From Bradyrhizobiaceae bacterium PARB1 (GTDB lineage: Bacteria > Pseudomonadota > Alphaproteobacteria > Rhizobiales > Xanthobacteraceae), in assembly GCA_002256345.1 (NCBI GenBank), contig NKIY01000003.1:744001-808000 (forward strand): DNA of 64,000 bases, in the 5' to 3' direction. Positions 21,165-29,519 of this stretch are shown here, one piece after another. Position 1 is the stretch's first letter. Each line of letters starts with the position of its first letter. Position numbers and translations under genes: made by a program. Below the pieces are notes generated by a model. That model saw only the letters and a program-made list of their open reading frames with translations. It had not been told where the DNA came from and did no database searches.

Positions 21165-22487
21165 GTGGCTGAATCATTCGCACCGCCGGCGGACGGCAAA
21201 CTCCATTTCGACGACGCCAAGAAACGCATCAAGGCGATCTTCATCGGCTCGATGGGCAATCTCGTCGAATGGTACGACTTCTACGCTTACACCGCCTTCG
21301 CGCTGTATTTCGCGCCGGCCTTCTTCCCGAATTCGGACCCCGTCGTGCAGCAGCTCAATGCGGCCGTGCTGTTCGCCGCTACCTTCCTGATGCGCCCGCT
21401 CGGTGGCTGGCTGTTCGGCTATCTCGCCGACAAATATGGCCGTCGCCTCTCGCTCACCATCTCGGTTCTCTGCATGTGCTTCGGCTCGCTGATCATCGCG
21501 GTCTGCCCGACCTATGCGACCATCGGTTTCGCAGCGCCCGTCATCCTCGCTATCGCCCGCATCATCGAAGGTCTCAGCCTCGGCGGTGAATACGGCGCCA
21601 GCGCCACCTACCTCTCCGAGGTCGCCGATCCCAACCATCGCGGTTTCTATTCGAGCTTCCAGTACGTCACCCTGATCGGCGGTCAGCTCACCGCGATTAT
21701 CGTGCTGATGCTGCTGCAGAAAGTATTTCTGACCGAGCAGGAGCTGAAGGACTGGGGCTGGCGCATTCCGTTCTTCATCGGTGCCGGCCTCGCCGTCTTC
21801 ACCGCAGTGATGCGCCGCGACATGCACGAGACCGAGCAATTCGAAGCGGCCAAGAAGACCGCCAAGCCGCGCGGCTCGCTGCGCACGCTGTTCGCCTATC
21901 CGCGCGAATTGTTGCTGGTGGTCGGCCTCACCGCTGGCGGCACGGCAGCGTTCTACACCTTCACCACCTATATGCAGACCTTCGTGAAGCTCTCGGTCGG
22001 CCTCACCGCCGATCAGACGACCACCGTGATCTTCGGCTCGCTGGTGTTCGCCTGCATCCTGCAGCCGATCTATGGCGCCATCTCGGATCGCTTCGGCCGC
22101 AAGCCGCTGCTGATCTTCTTCGGCATTGCCGGCACGCTGTGCACGGTGCCGATCCTCACCACGCTGCAGACCACCAAGTCGCCCTTCGTCGCCTTCCTGC
22201 TGATCTGCGGCGCCTGGATCTTCGTGGCTGGCTACACCTCGATCAATGCCGTGGTGAAGGCGGAACTGTTCCCGACCAATATCCGCGCAATGGGCGTCGG
22301 CGTGCCCTATGCCCTGACGGTCTCGATCTTCGGCGGCACGGCACCGGCGGTCGCGCTGTATTTCAAGCAGAGCGGCCACGAGCACTATTTCTACTACTAT
22401 CTGTCCGGCATGATCTTCCTGTCATTGCTGATCTACGCGACCATGCGCGACACCAAGCACAACTCGGCCATGCACCGTCACGAGTGA
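21165..22487 (+). CDS. MFS metabolite:H+ symporter (MHS family, KgtP-like)
   Basis: 440 residues with twelve membrane segments. The MHS hallmarks are GSMGNLVEWYDFYAY near the start, GWLFGYLADKYGRR after segment 2, and SLGGEYGASATYLSEVA after segment 4. The family imports di- and tricarboxylates, shikimate, proline/betaine or alpha-ketoglutarate with protons; dicarboxylate or ketoglutarate uptake is the best guess. GTG start. It lies 29 bases before the molybdopterin oxidoreductase gene on the same strand, so the two may be co-transcribed. Confidence 0.88.
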   Translation: MAESFAPPADGKLHFDDAKKRIKAIFIGSMGNLVEWYDFYAYTAFALYFAPAFFPNSDPVVQQLNAAVLFAATFLMRPLGGWLFGYLADKYGRRLSLTISVLCMCFGSLIIAVCPTYATIGFAAPVILAIARIIEGLSLGGEYGASATYLSEVADPNHRGFYSSFQYVTLIGGQLTAIIVLMLLQKVFLTEQELKDWGWRIPFFIGAGLAVFTAVMRRDMHETEQFEAAKKTAKPRGSLRTLFAYPRELLLVVGLTAGGTAAFYTFTTYMQTFVKLSVGLTADQTTTVIFGSLVFACILQPIYGAISDRFGRKPLLIFFGIAGTLCTVPILTTLQTTKSPFVAFLLICGAWIFVAGYTSINAVVKAELFPTNIRAMGVGVPYALTVSIFGGTAPAVALYFKQSGHEHYFYYYLSGMIFLSLLIYATMRDTKHNSAMHRHE

Positions 22488-22516
22488 TGGCGTAGCTGGA
22501 AAGAAGGAGCGTCAGC

Positions 22517-23179
22517 ATGGATGAAGACAAAACACCTTCGGAATCCAAGCTGACGCAGACCAAGCAGCGCTGGGCGCGCGAGGGCCGATTTCTAACCGGC
22601 CGGCATGCGCGCCCGGACACCGAACGACTTCCGCCCGGCCAGCACCTGACGCAGGACTGGCCGGTGCTGGATCTGGGATTCACGCCCAATATCTCCCGCG
22701 AGCGCTGGCGCCTCGATGTCTACGGCGCCGTCGAGACGCCGCTGTTCTGGGACTTCGCGCAGTTCTCCGCGCAGCCGCAATCCACCTTCATCTCCGACAT
22801 TCACTGCGTTACCACCTGGTCGCGTTACGACAACACGTGGGAAGGGCTTTCGACCCGCGCTTTGCTCGATGCCTGCCGGCCGAAACCCGATGCGCGCTTC
22901 GTGTCGCTCGAATCCCATGACGGATACACCACCAACCTGTCGCTGGAAGATTTTGCCTCAGACGACGCGCTGCTGGCGCATTCATGGCAGGGCGCCCCGA
23001 TCGAACGCGACCATGGCGGACCCGTGCGCGTGATCGTGCCGCATCTGTATTTCTGGAAGAGCGCGAAATGGCTGCAGCGCATCGAATTCCGCAGCGACGA
23101 CAAGCCCGGCTACTGGGAAGTCCGCGGCTATCACAACCGCGGCGATCCGTGGCTGGAACAGCGGTATTCGGACGACTGA
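22517..23179 (+). CDS. Sulfite-oxidase-fold molybdopterin oxidoreductase
   Basis: 220 residues of the oxidoreductase molybdopterin-binding domain. Cys97 in ISDIHCVTTWSRYDNTWEG is the residue expected to bind molybdenum; FVSLESHDGYTTNLSLED and LPYFWK-like HLYFWKSAKW are other fold signatures. Unlike the periplasmic MsrP/YedY, no Tat (RR) signal peptide is present and the protein begins with charged residues, so it is probably cytosolic. Reaction unknown. The gene follows the MHS carrier by 29 bases and precedes the hydrolase-OsmC gene by 54. Confidence 0.85.
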   Translation: MDEDKTPSESKLTQTKQRWAREGRFLTGRHARPDTERLPPGQHLTQDWPVLDLGFTPNISRERWRLDVYGAVETPLFWDFAQFSAQPQSTFISDIHCVTTWSRYDNTWEGLSTRALLDACRPKPDARFVSLESHDGYTTNLSLEDFASDDALLAHSWQGAPIERDHGGPVRVIVPHLYFWKSAKWLQRIEFRSDDKPGYWEVRGYHNRGDPWLEQRYSDD

Positions 23180-23233
23180 TGCAATCGGGTTGAGCGTGAT
23201 AAACTCACGCTGCCGCTGCACAGGAGAATATCA

Positions 23234-24457
23234 ATGCCCATCGAAAAATTTCAGTTCGCAGGCTCGTCCGGCCACATGCTTGCGGCGGCGCTCGACAAGC
23301 CGGCTGGCGCCATCCGTGCAACCGCATTGCTCGCGCATTGCTTCACCTGCAGCAAGGATACGCTCGCTGCCCGGTGCATCGCCGAAGCCCTCACCGCTCA
23401 TGGCATTGCGGTGTTGCGTTTCGATTTCACAGGCCTCGGCTCCAGCGATGGTGAATTCGCCAACACCACCTTCACATCCAATGTCGAAGACCTCGTTCTT
23501 GCCGCCAATCACCTGCGCGCGCTGGGCCAGGCCCCCTCGATCCTGATCGGCCACAGCCTTGGCGGCGCCGCAATCCTCGCGGCCGCGAGCGAGATTCCCG
23601 AAGCCAGGGCAGTCGTGACCATCGCAGCGCCGTCCGATCCCGCCCATGTCACGCATCTGTTTGCCGACCGGCTGCACGACATCCGCGAACAGGGCGAGGT
23701 GGAGGTCAATCTCGCCGGCCGGCCATTCCGCATCAAGCGCACGTTCCTTGACGATATTGCCGAGCACAATCTGCTGGCCAAGGTGACGACACTGCACAAG
23801 GCGCTGCTGGTGATGCAGGCGCCGACCGATGACACCGTGGGGATCGACAATGCCACGCGGATCTTCGTCGCTGCGAAACATCCGAAGAGTTTTGTGTCTC
23901 TGGATCATGCCGACCATCTGCTGACGAAGAAGGCCGATGCAGTCTATGCGGCCGAAGTGATTGCGGCCTGGGCATCGCGCTATGTCGCGCCGACCGAACA
24001 AGCCACTGGCCAGGCCTTACCAGACGAGCCACGTCAGGTCGTGGTCACCGAGACGCGGGCCAGCAAATTCCAGCAACAGGTCACGCTCGGTCCGCACCGT
24101 CTGATCGCCGACGAGCCTGCATCGATTGGCGGCGAGGATACCGGTCCCGGCCCCTACGATCTCCTGCTCAGCGCGCTCGGCGCCTGCACTGCGATGACCA
24201 TGCGCCTGTATGCCGATCGCAAGGCACTGCCGATGGACCGCGTCAGCGTCACGCTGAACCACAAGAAGATCTACGCCAAAGACTGCGAGGAATGCGAAAC
24301 GAAGGAGGGCATGCTCGACCAGATCGAACGCAACATTTCCATTGCCGGCGAACTCGACGCCGAGCAGCGCGCCAAGCTGATGGAGATTGCCGACAAGTGC
24401 CCGGTGCACCGGACGCTGACATCCGAGATTCGAATCGTGACGAAAGCGGTGGAATAA
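23234..24457 (+). CDS. Bifunctional alpha/beta hydrolase-OsmC fusion protein
   Basis: 407 residues in two halves. Residues 1-255 are an alpha/beta hydrolase with HCFTCSK, FDFTGLGSSDGEF and the nucleophile Ser108 in LIGHSLGGAAI; the His end is SLDHADHLLT. Residues ~265-407 are an OsmC-like domain that reduces organic hydroperoxides through two cysteines: Cys318 (LLSALGACTAMTMRLYADRK) and Cys389 (ADKCPVHRTL). The same fusion occurs in many proteobacteria. Fusion suggests the hydrolase releases a substrate for the peroxidase half, for example from oxidised lipids; that is inference. Confidence 0.9.
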   Translation: MPIEKFQFAGSSGHMLAAALDKPAGAIRATALLAHCFTCSKDTLAARCIAEALTAHGIAVLRFDFTGLGSSDGEFANTTFTSNVEDLVLAANHLRALGQAPSILIGHSLGGAAILAAASEIPEARAVVTIAAPSDPAHVTHLFADRLHDIREQGEVEVNLAGRPFRIKRTFLDDIAEHNLLAKVTTLHKALLVMQAPTDDTVGIDNATRIFVAAKHPKSFVSLDHADHLLTKKADAVYAAEVIAAWASRYVAPTEQATGQALPDEPRQVVVTETRASKFQQQVTLGPHRLIADEPASIGGEDTGPGPYDLLLSALGACTAMTMRLYADRKALPMDRVSVTLNHKKIYAKDCEECETKEGMLDQIERNISIAGELDAEQRAKLMEIADKCPVHRTLTSEIRIVTKAVE

Positions 24458-24660
24458 GTTTGCTGCCGGGTTCCCGACGCGCACCGGTTCCCGTTGCTAA
24501 CGCAATGTCCGACAATGTGAATCCCGGCCGTTAACCTTTCTTAAAGATGTTGCTCGCAGCGCGTACAGCGCGTGGTAAATCTGTGGGCGAGCCAAAGGAA
24601 TCAGTTTCACGCCGATGCAGATTCGCACCGGCGTCCTGCCGCAGATTGTTTGGAAATTTC

Positions 24661-24927
24661 ATGAGCGAAACCCTGTCCTACCGCCCGACCCGCGCTCCAC
24701 TCCCGGATCAGGAGCAGAAGCAGGCGGCGTTGAGTTATCTCAACGAGGCATGGGCAGAAGCGCGCCATGACGGCGTCGATGGCGACTGCCTCGCTCAGGC
24801 CAGCCTGTTCGCGGCATTTGCCGAGCTGGTCGGCACCTATGGCGAGGACGCGGTGGCGACATTCGTCGAGGGTCTTCCCACGCGCGTGCGCAATGGCGAA
24901 TTTTCGCTGACGCTGGCGAGGCAGTAA
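24661..24927 (+). CDS. Conserved hypothetical protein
   Basis: 88 residues, MSETLSYRPTRAPLPDQEQK, predicted helical and soluble; the central part (QAALSYLNEAWAEARHDGVDGDCLAQASLFAAFAELVGTYG) looks like two amphipathic helices. Function unknown. The frame stays open upstream, but this ATG matches the start of coding character. It stands alone, between the hydrolase-OsmC gene and a repeat. Confidence 0.65.
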   Translation: MSETLSYRPTRAPLPDQEQKQAALSYLNEAWAEARHDGVDGDCLAQASLFAAFAELVGTYGEDAVATFVEGLPTRVRNGEFSLTLARQ

Positions 24928-24946
24928 GCGACCGCTTTCTCTTCTC

Positions 24947-25075
24947 TTGTCCCGGACGCGATGCGGCGCGCAGTGCCTCTTCACAGAGCCGGGACCGTAT
25001 CAAGCCCGGCATTCGTAACGGTCCCGGCTCTGCGGAGCAACGCTTCGCGTTGCACCGCGTCCGCGACACGACAAG
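24947..25075. repeat. Palindromic intergenic element next to the dihydroorotase stop
   Basis: Outer arms TTGTCCCGGACGCG and CGCGTCCGCGACACGACAA, inner arms AGAGCCGGGACCGT and ACGGTCCCGGCTCT. Nested pairing fits a large hairpin. It ends two bases before the last codon of the convergently read dihydroorotase gene. Confidence 0.7.
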
Positions 25076-25077
25076 CC

Positions 25078-26412
25078 TTACTGCTTCAGTGTCTCGAGAA
25101 ACTTCACGGTCTCGCCCTGCGACGGCGTGACGAGTTCACCCTGCCACATGACCTGCCTGCCGCGCACGAAGGTGCCGACCGGCCAGCCCTTCACGGTCAC
25201 GCCATCATAGGGCGTCCAGCCTGCTTTCGACGCCACCCACTTGTTGGTGATGGTCTCGCTGCGCTTGAGATCGACGATGGTGAAATCGGCATCGTAGCCG
25301 GCGGCGATGCGACCCTTCATGGCCATGTTGAACAAACGCGCCGGGCCGGCGCTGGTGAGATCGACGAAACGCTGCAGCGACAGCCGGCCGGCATTCACAT
25401 GATCCAGCATCAGGGGCACCAGCGTCTGCACGCCGGTCATGCCCGACGGCGAAGCCGGATAAACCTTCTGCTTTTCTTCCAGCGTATGCGGCGCGTGGTC
25501 GGAGCCAAGCACGTCGATAATGCCCTGCTCGATGCCCTTCCAGATGCCGGCACGATGCTCCGCATCGCGCACCGGCGGATTCATCTGCGCCAGCGTGCCG
25601 AGCCGCTCATAGCATTCCGGCGCCGCCATGGTGAGATGGTGTGGCGTCGCCTCGCAGGATGCGACATCCTTGTGGTCCCTGAGATAGTCGATCTCTTCCT
25701 TGGTCGAGATATGCAGCACATGGATGCGCTTGCCGGTCTCGCGGGCAAGATTGACCAGCCGCTGCGTCGCCATCAGCGCCGCCACCTCGTCGCGCCACAC
25801 CGGATGCGAGCGGGCATCGCCCTCGATGCGCAGGCCTTTGCGCTCGTTGAGGCGGAATTCGTCCTCGGCATGGAAAGCTGCACGACGCCTGATGACCTGG
25901 AAAATCTTGCGCAGGCTGTCGTCATCCTCGACCAGCAATGCGCCGGTAGAGGAGCCGATGAACACCTTGACGCCGGCACAGCCTGGGGCGCGCTCCAGCT
26001 CCGGCAGGTCCTGCACATTCTCGCGGGTGCCGCCGATGAAGAAGGCGTAATCGCAATGCATGCGGTGATGACCGCGCTTCACCTTGTCAGTGAAGGTGGC
26101 CTCGTCGATGGTGAGCGGATTGGTGTTCGGCATTTCGAACACTGCGGTGACGCCGCCCATCACGGCGCTGCGCGAGCCGCTTTCGAGATCTTCCTTGTGC
26201 TCAAGGCCGGGCTCGCGAAAATGCACCTGCGTGTCCATCACGCCAGGCAGGATATGCAGCCCCTTGCAGTCGATGGTTTTGCCCGCCTGCTCCGGATCGA
26301 ACGTGCCGAGCGCTGCAATGCGGCCATCGCGAATACCGATGTCGCGCTCGCCCTCGCCATCCTGATTGACGACGATGCCGTTCTTCAGAATCGTGTCGAA
26401 AGTCTCGCTCAT
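25078..26412 (-). CDS. Dihydroorotase (amidohydrolase, class IIb-like)
   Basis: 444 residues. Dihydroorotases close carbamoyl-aspartate to dihydroorotate in pyrimidine synthesis. The barrel motif reads LPGVMDTQVHFREPGLEHKEDL: the first His of the usual HxH metal pair is Gln. Other metal or substrate residues are present: GVKVFIGSSTG (Lys likely carbamylated), VLHISTKEE, CEATPHHLTM and GSDHAPHTLEEK. The DTQVHFRE spelling is familiar from a subgroup of bacterial dihydroorotases, so this may be normal for the subgroup. No pyrB or pyrX lies beside it. A role in another cyclic amide pathway is possible. Confidence 0.8.
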   Translation of the reverse strand: MSETFDTILKNGIVVNQDGEGERDIGIRDGRIAALGTFDPEQAGKTIDCKGLHILPGVMDTQVHFREPGLEHKEDLESGSRSAVMGGVTAVFEMPNTNPLTIDEATFTDKVKRGHHRMHCDYAFFIGGTRENVQDLPELERAPGCAGVKVFIGSSTGALLVEDDDSLRKIFQVIRRRAAFHAEDEFRLNERKGLRIEGDARSHPVWRDEVAALMATQRLVNLARETGKRIHVLHISTKEEIDYLRDHKDVASCEATPHHLTMAAPECYERLGTLAQMNPPVRDAEHRAGIWKGIEQGIIDVLGSDHAPHTLEEKQKVYPASPSGMTGVQTLVPLMLDHVNAGRLSLQRFVDLTSAGPARLFNMAMKGRIAAGYDADFTIVDLKRSETITNKWVASKAGWTPYDGVTVKGWPVGTFVRGRQVMWQGELVTPSQGETVKFLETLKQ

Positions 26413-26542
26413 ATCGGTCTCGCTTACAGCCTGTGGATGCCATGCGCACGTGGCGCAGGCCTTGTTACGGGCATCTTAGCGGCTTAACTTTGGCGTTGAT
26501 ATCCATCAGACTCGATTCTGAGTTCTTTTCGAGATTTTCCCG

Positions 26543-27424
26543 ATGAAAGCAGCATTTCTCCCCGATCGGGGTGTGGTGAAGATCGCTGGCGACGACGCCC
26601 GCAGTTTTCTCAATAACCTCATCACTTCCGACATCGAGGATCTCACGCCGGGCCAAGCGCGGTTCGGCGCGCTGTTGACGCCGCAGGGCAAGATCGTGGC
26701 TGATTTTCTGGTGACGGAAGCGCCTGCCGGCCATGGCGGCGGTCTCCTGATCGACTGCCCGCGCGAACTGGCAAAGCCGCTCGCCACCAAGCTGGGTTTC
26801 TACAAGCTGCGCGCCAAGGTGACCGTCGAGAACCTGTCGGATGGGCTCGGTGTACTCGCAGCGTGGGACGGCGAGCCGACCATCAAGCTCGACCTGACCT
26901 TTGCCGATCCGCGCAATGCGGCGCTCGGCTATCGCATCCTCGTGCCGGCCGATCTCGCGGAGAAAACCGCGTCGGTGCTCGGTGCCGAGCTTGTCGATGA
27001 GGCCGCCTATGAAGCGCACCGCATCGCCTGCGGCGTGCCGCGCGGTGGCATCGACTTTGCCTATGGCGATGCGTTTCCGCACGAGACCAATATGGACCGC
27101 ATGGCCGGCGTCGATTTCGACAAGGGCTGTTATATCGGCCAGGAAGTCGTATCGCGGATGCAGCATCGCGGCACGGCGCGCACCCGCATTGTGCCGGTGA
27201 CGCTCGACGGTACGACGCCCATCGCAGGCACAGAAATCCGCGCCGCCGACAAGCCGGTCGGCACCATGGGCTCGTCAGCCGGACACAGCGGTCTCGCACT
27301 GCTGCGTATCGACCGCGCGACCGATGCATTCGATGCAGGTGCCGCCCTGCAGGCGGGCGACAGCACCATTCATCTCGTCGATCCCGAAGCCGTCCGCGCC
27401 TTCATTGCCAAGAAACACGCATGA
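26543..27424 (+). CDS. ygfZ: Tetrahydrofolate-binding Fe-S cluster protein YgfZ (IBA57 homologue)
   Basis: 293 residues of the GcvT-like folate-binding fold. The signature KGCYIGQEVVSRMQHRG, with Cys196, defines the YgfZ/IBA57 family, which helps assemble or repair 4Fe-4S clusters in a folate-dependent way. FLNNLITSDIEDLTPGQARFGALLTPQGK near the start is the other conserved block. The stop overlaps the tag gene by four bases (ATGA), and tag overlaps the HD gene by one: a translationally coupled trio. Confidence 0.92.
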   Translation: MKAAFLPDRGVVKIAGDDARSFLNNLITSDIEDLTPGQARFGALLTPQGKIVADFLVTEAPAGHGGGLLIDCPRELAKPLATKLGFYKLRAKVTVENLSDGLGVLAAWDGEPTIKLDLTFADPRNAALGYRILVPADLAEKTASVLGAELVDEAAYEAHRIACGVPRGGIDFAYGDAFPHETNMDRMAGVDFDKGCYIGQEVVSRMQHRGTARTRIVPVTLDGTTPIAGTEIRAADKPVGTMGSSAGHSGLALLRIDRATDAFDAGAALQAGDSTIHLVDPEAVRAFIAKKHA

Positions 27425-28047
27425 GCAAAGCGCCGATTAAACACGCCGACGGCAAGACACGCTGCCCGTGGCCGGGCGAGGATCCGTTCTATGTCGCCTA
27501 TCACGACACCGAATGGGGCGTGCCGGAATATGATGATCGGGCCCTGTATGAAAAACTGATTCTCGACGGCTTCCAGGCCGGCCTGTCGTGGATCACCATC
27601 CTGCGTAAACGCGACAATTTCCGAAAGGCCTTCGACGATTTCCAGCCGGAAAAGATCGTGCGCTACAGCGAGAAGAAAGTTCATGCGCTGATGAACGATG
27701 CCGGCATCGTGCGCAACCGATCGAAGATCGAAGGTACGATCCTCAGTGCCAAGGGCTATCTGAAGATCATGGAGGAAGGTCCGGGCTTCTCGAAATTCCT
27801 GTGGGACTTCGTGGACGGCCAGCCGATCGTGAACAACTTCAAGACCCACGCCAGCGTACCCGCGTCGACGCCCCTCTCGATCAAGATTTCCAAGGAATTG
27901 CAGGCGCGCAATTTCAAGTTCGTCGGCCCCACCATCGTCTACGCCTTCATGCAAGCGACCGGTATGGTCAACGATCATCTCACCTCCTGCTATTGCCACG
28001 AGCTCTGCAGCAAGAAGAAGCGCCCGCTGCGGCTGAAGGCGACCTGA
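27421..28047 (+). CDS. tag: DNA-3-methyladenine glycosylase I
   Basis: 208 residues. Removes 3-methyladenine from alkylated DNA in base-excision repair. The zinc-snap ligands appear as Cys15 and His28 (RCPWPG...YHDTEWG) and His186 and Cys190 (VNDHLTSCYCHELC). The helix-hairpin-helix part includes FVGPTIVYAFMQATGMVNDH. In the base-binding stretch the acidic residue matching E. coli Glu38 is Asp (LILDGFQAGLSW), a conservative change. Coupled to ygfZ and the HD gene. Confidence 0.95.
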   Translation: MSKAPIKHADGKTRCPWPGEDPFYVAYHDTEWGVPEYDDRALYEKLILDGFQAGLSWITILRKRDNFRKAFDDFQPEKIVRYSEKKVHALMNDAGIVRNRSKIEGTILSAKGYLKIMEEGPGFSKFLWDFVDGQPIVNNFKTHASVPASTPLSIKISKELQARNFKFVGPTIVYAFMQATGMVNDHLTSCYCHELCSKKKRPLRLKAT

Positions 28048-28661
28048 TGGCGAAAGCGACTTTGACGAGCGGCGCGCCGCGTGCCTGGCAACGCATGTTG
28101 TCGGGGCGCCGACTCGACCTGCTGGACCCCTCGCCGCTGGATATCGAAATCGCGGATATCGCTCATGGTCTCGCCCGCACGGCGCGATGGAACGGACAGA
28201 CGCGCGGCGCACATATCTTCTCGGTCGCACAGCACTCCCTGCTCGTCGAAGCCGTGATGCGCGAGCAGATACCCCGGATGAATGATCGCACAGGGCTCGC
28301 TGCACTGCTGCACGATTCTCCGGAATATGTGATCGGCGACATGATCTCGCCGTTCAAGGCCGTGATCGGCAACGCCTACAAGATGGTGGAGCATCGTCTG
28401 CTCGCCGCGATCCATATCCGCTTCGGGCTGCCGGCGGAGCTGGATCCGAAAATGACGAAGGCGATCAAGACGGCCGATATGGGGGCGGCCTATCTGGAAG
28501 CGACGCGGCTCGCCGGCTTTGCCGAGCCCGAGGCGAAGCGGCTGTTTGGCAGGGATCCTTGTCTGGCGCTCGAGTTGGAAGCGGATTATCTGACGCCATG
28601 GTCGGCCAGCAAGGCAGAGAGGCGCTTCCTCGCACGGTTCGAGACGCTGACGGCGGGATGA
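28047..28661 (+). CDS. HD-domain phosphohydrolase, YfbR-like
   Basis: 204 residues. The metal-binding pattern is His63 (HIFSVAQHSLLV), the His89-Asp90 pair (GLAALLHDSPEYVIGD), and a late Asp in TADMGA. This order and EYVIGDM match the YfbR/YedJ-type deoxynucleoside 5'-monophosphate nucleotidases. Overlaps the tag stop by one base, so it is the last gene of the ygfZ-tag-HD operon. A role in clearing damaged or excess deoxynucleotides would fit with tag, but this is inference. Confidence 0.85.
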   Translation: MAKATLTSGAPRAWQRMLSGRRLDLLDPSPLDIEIADIAHGLARTARWNGQTRGAHIFSVAQHSLLVEAVMREQIPRMNDRTGLAALLHDSPEYVIGDMISPFKAVIGNAYKMVEHRLLAAIHIRFGLPAELDPKMTKAIKTADMGAAYLEATRLAGFAEPEAKRLFGRDPCLALELEADYLTPWSASKAERRFLARFETLTAG

Positions 28662-28667
28662 TCTTTT

Positions 28668-28844
28668 CCCTCCCCCAAGCCGCGCAGCGGCGCTGCGGGG
28701 AGGGTGGATCGAAGCGAGCGTGCAGCGAGCTTCGAGACGGGTGGGGTGCCTCCGCAACTGACGTCGCTTGTGGAGACACCCCACCCGTCACTCGCTACGC
28801 TCGTGCCACCCTCCCCGCTGCGCGGCTACGCCGCTTGGGGAGGG
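28668..28844. repeat. Dispersed intergenic repeat, family 1, copy C
   Basis: CCCTCCCCCAAG at the left end and CTTGGGGAGGG at the right. The middle has GAGCTTCGAGACGGGTGGGG, as in copy A, and ACACCCCACCCGTCA. Copies A and C are in the same orientation and closely alike. Confidence 0.8.
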
Positions 28845-28892
28845 ATAACCGAGCGTCTTTGCTCATCTCGCGCGTGTCTCTATAGTGCTTCC

Positions 28893-29399
28893 ATGATTTA
28901 TGTCTGCTCTCTCGCCGATCTGCATGCCACCGTCAAAACCACCGGCGCCAGCCGTGTGCTGACGATCATGGCCAATGTCGCGCAAGTGGTGCGGCCGGAA
29001 ACGGTGACCGAGGCCAATCACCTGCGCGTGCAGGTCGACGACATTACCGAGAACATGGATGGCTTCGTCGCGCCCAATGAAGGGCACGTCACGCAGGTGA
29101 TGGATTTCGTGCGTGGCTGGGATCGCGCTTCGCCGCTGGTGATCCATTGCTATGCCGGCATCTCGCGCTCCACGGCCAGCGCCTTCACTGCGGCCTGCAT
29201 GCTCAATCCGCATCGCGATGAGCACGAGATCGCTCAGCGTATCCGCGCAGCCTCGCCGATCGCGTCGCCGAACCGCCTGATCGTTTCGCTCGCCGACAAG
29301 GCGCTCGGGCGCGAAGGGCGCATGATCCGCGCGCTCGAAAACATGGGACCGGGCAGTCTGACGGTTATCGGCAAGCCGTTTCGCATCGATCTGGACTGA
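28893..29399 (+). CDS. Protein tyrosine phosphatase-like protein
   Basis: 168 residues. The phosphatase loop is IHCYAGISRSTAS, giving the CX5R motif Cys86-Arg92; the Asp residues at 49-50 (VQVDDITENMDG) are candidates for the general acid. Fold order fits the dual-specificity/PTP superfamily. Substrate unknown. The first codon has a weak upstream ribosome site; the frame extends into the preceding repeat, so I use the ATG where coding begins. Confidence 0.85.
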   Translation: MIYVCSLADLHATVKTTGASRVLTIMANVAQVVRPETVTEANHLRVQVDDITENMDGFVAPNEGHVTQVMDFVRGWDRASPLVIHCYAGISRSTASAFTAACMLNPHRDEHEIAQRIRAASPIASPNRLIVSLADKALGREGRMIRALENMGPGSLTVIGKPFRIDLD

Positions 29400-29519
29400 T
29401 GCGCCATAGTTCATGCGCCATGTGAAGTCGCGCGCCTTCGACAAGCACCAAGTCTCCGCGGCTTCCCTCACTTCTCCTATTGTGGGACAAAAGAGGAAGA
29501 AGACTGGGGGCCTACGCAG

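Noticed and set aside
24961-26487. A 508-codon plus-strand frame over the dihydroorotase gene
   Set aside because: Antisense of a conserved enzyme, rich in His and Arg as such shadows are.
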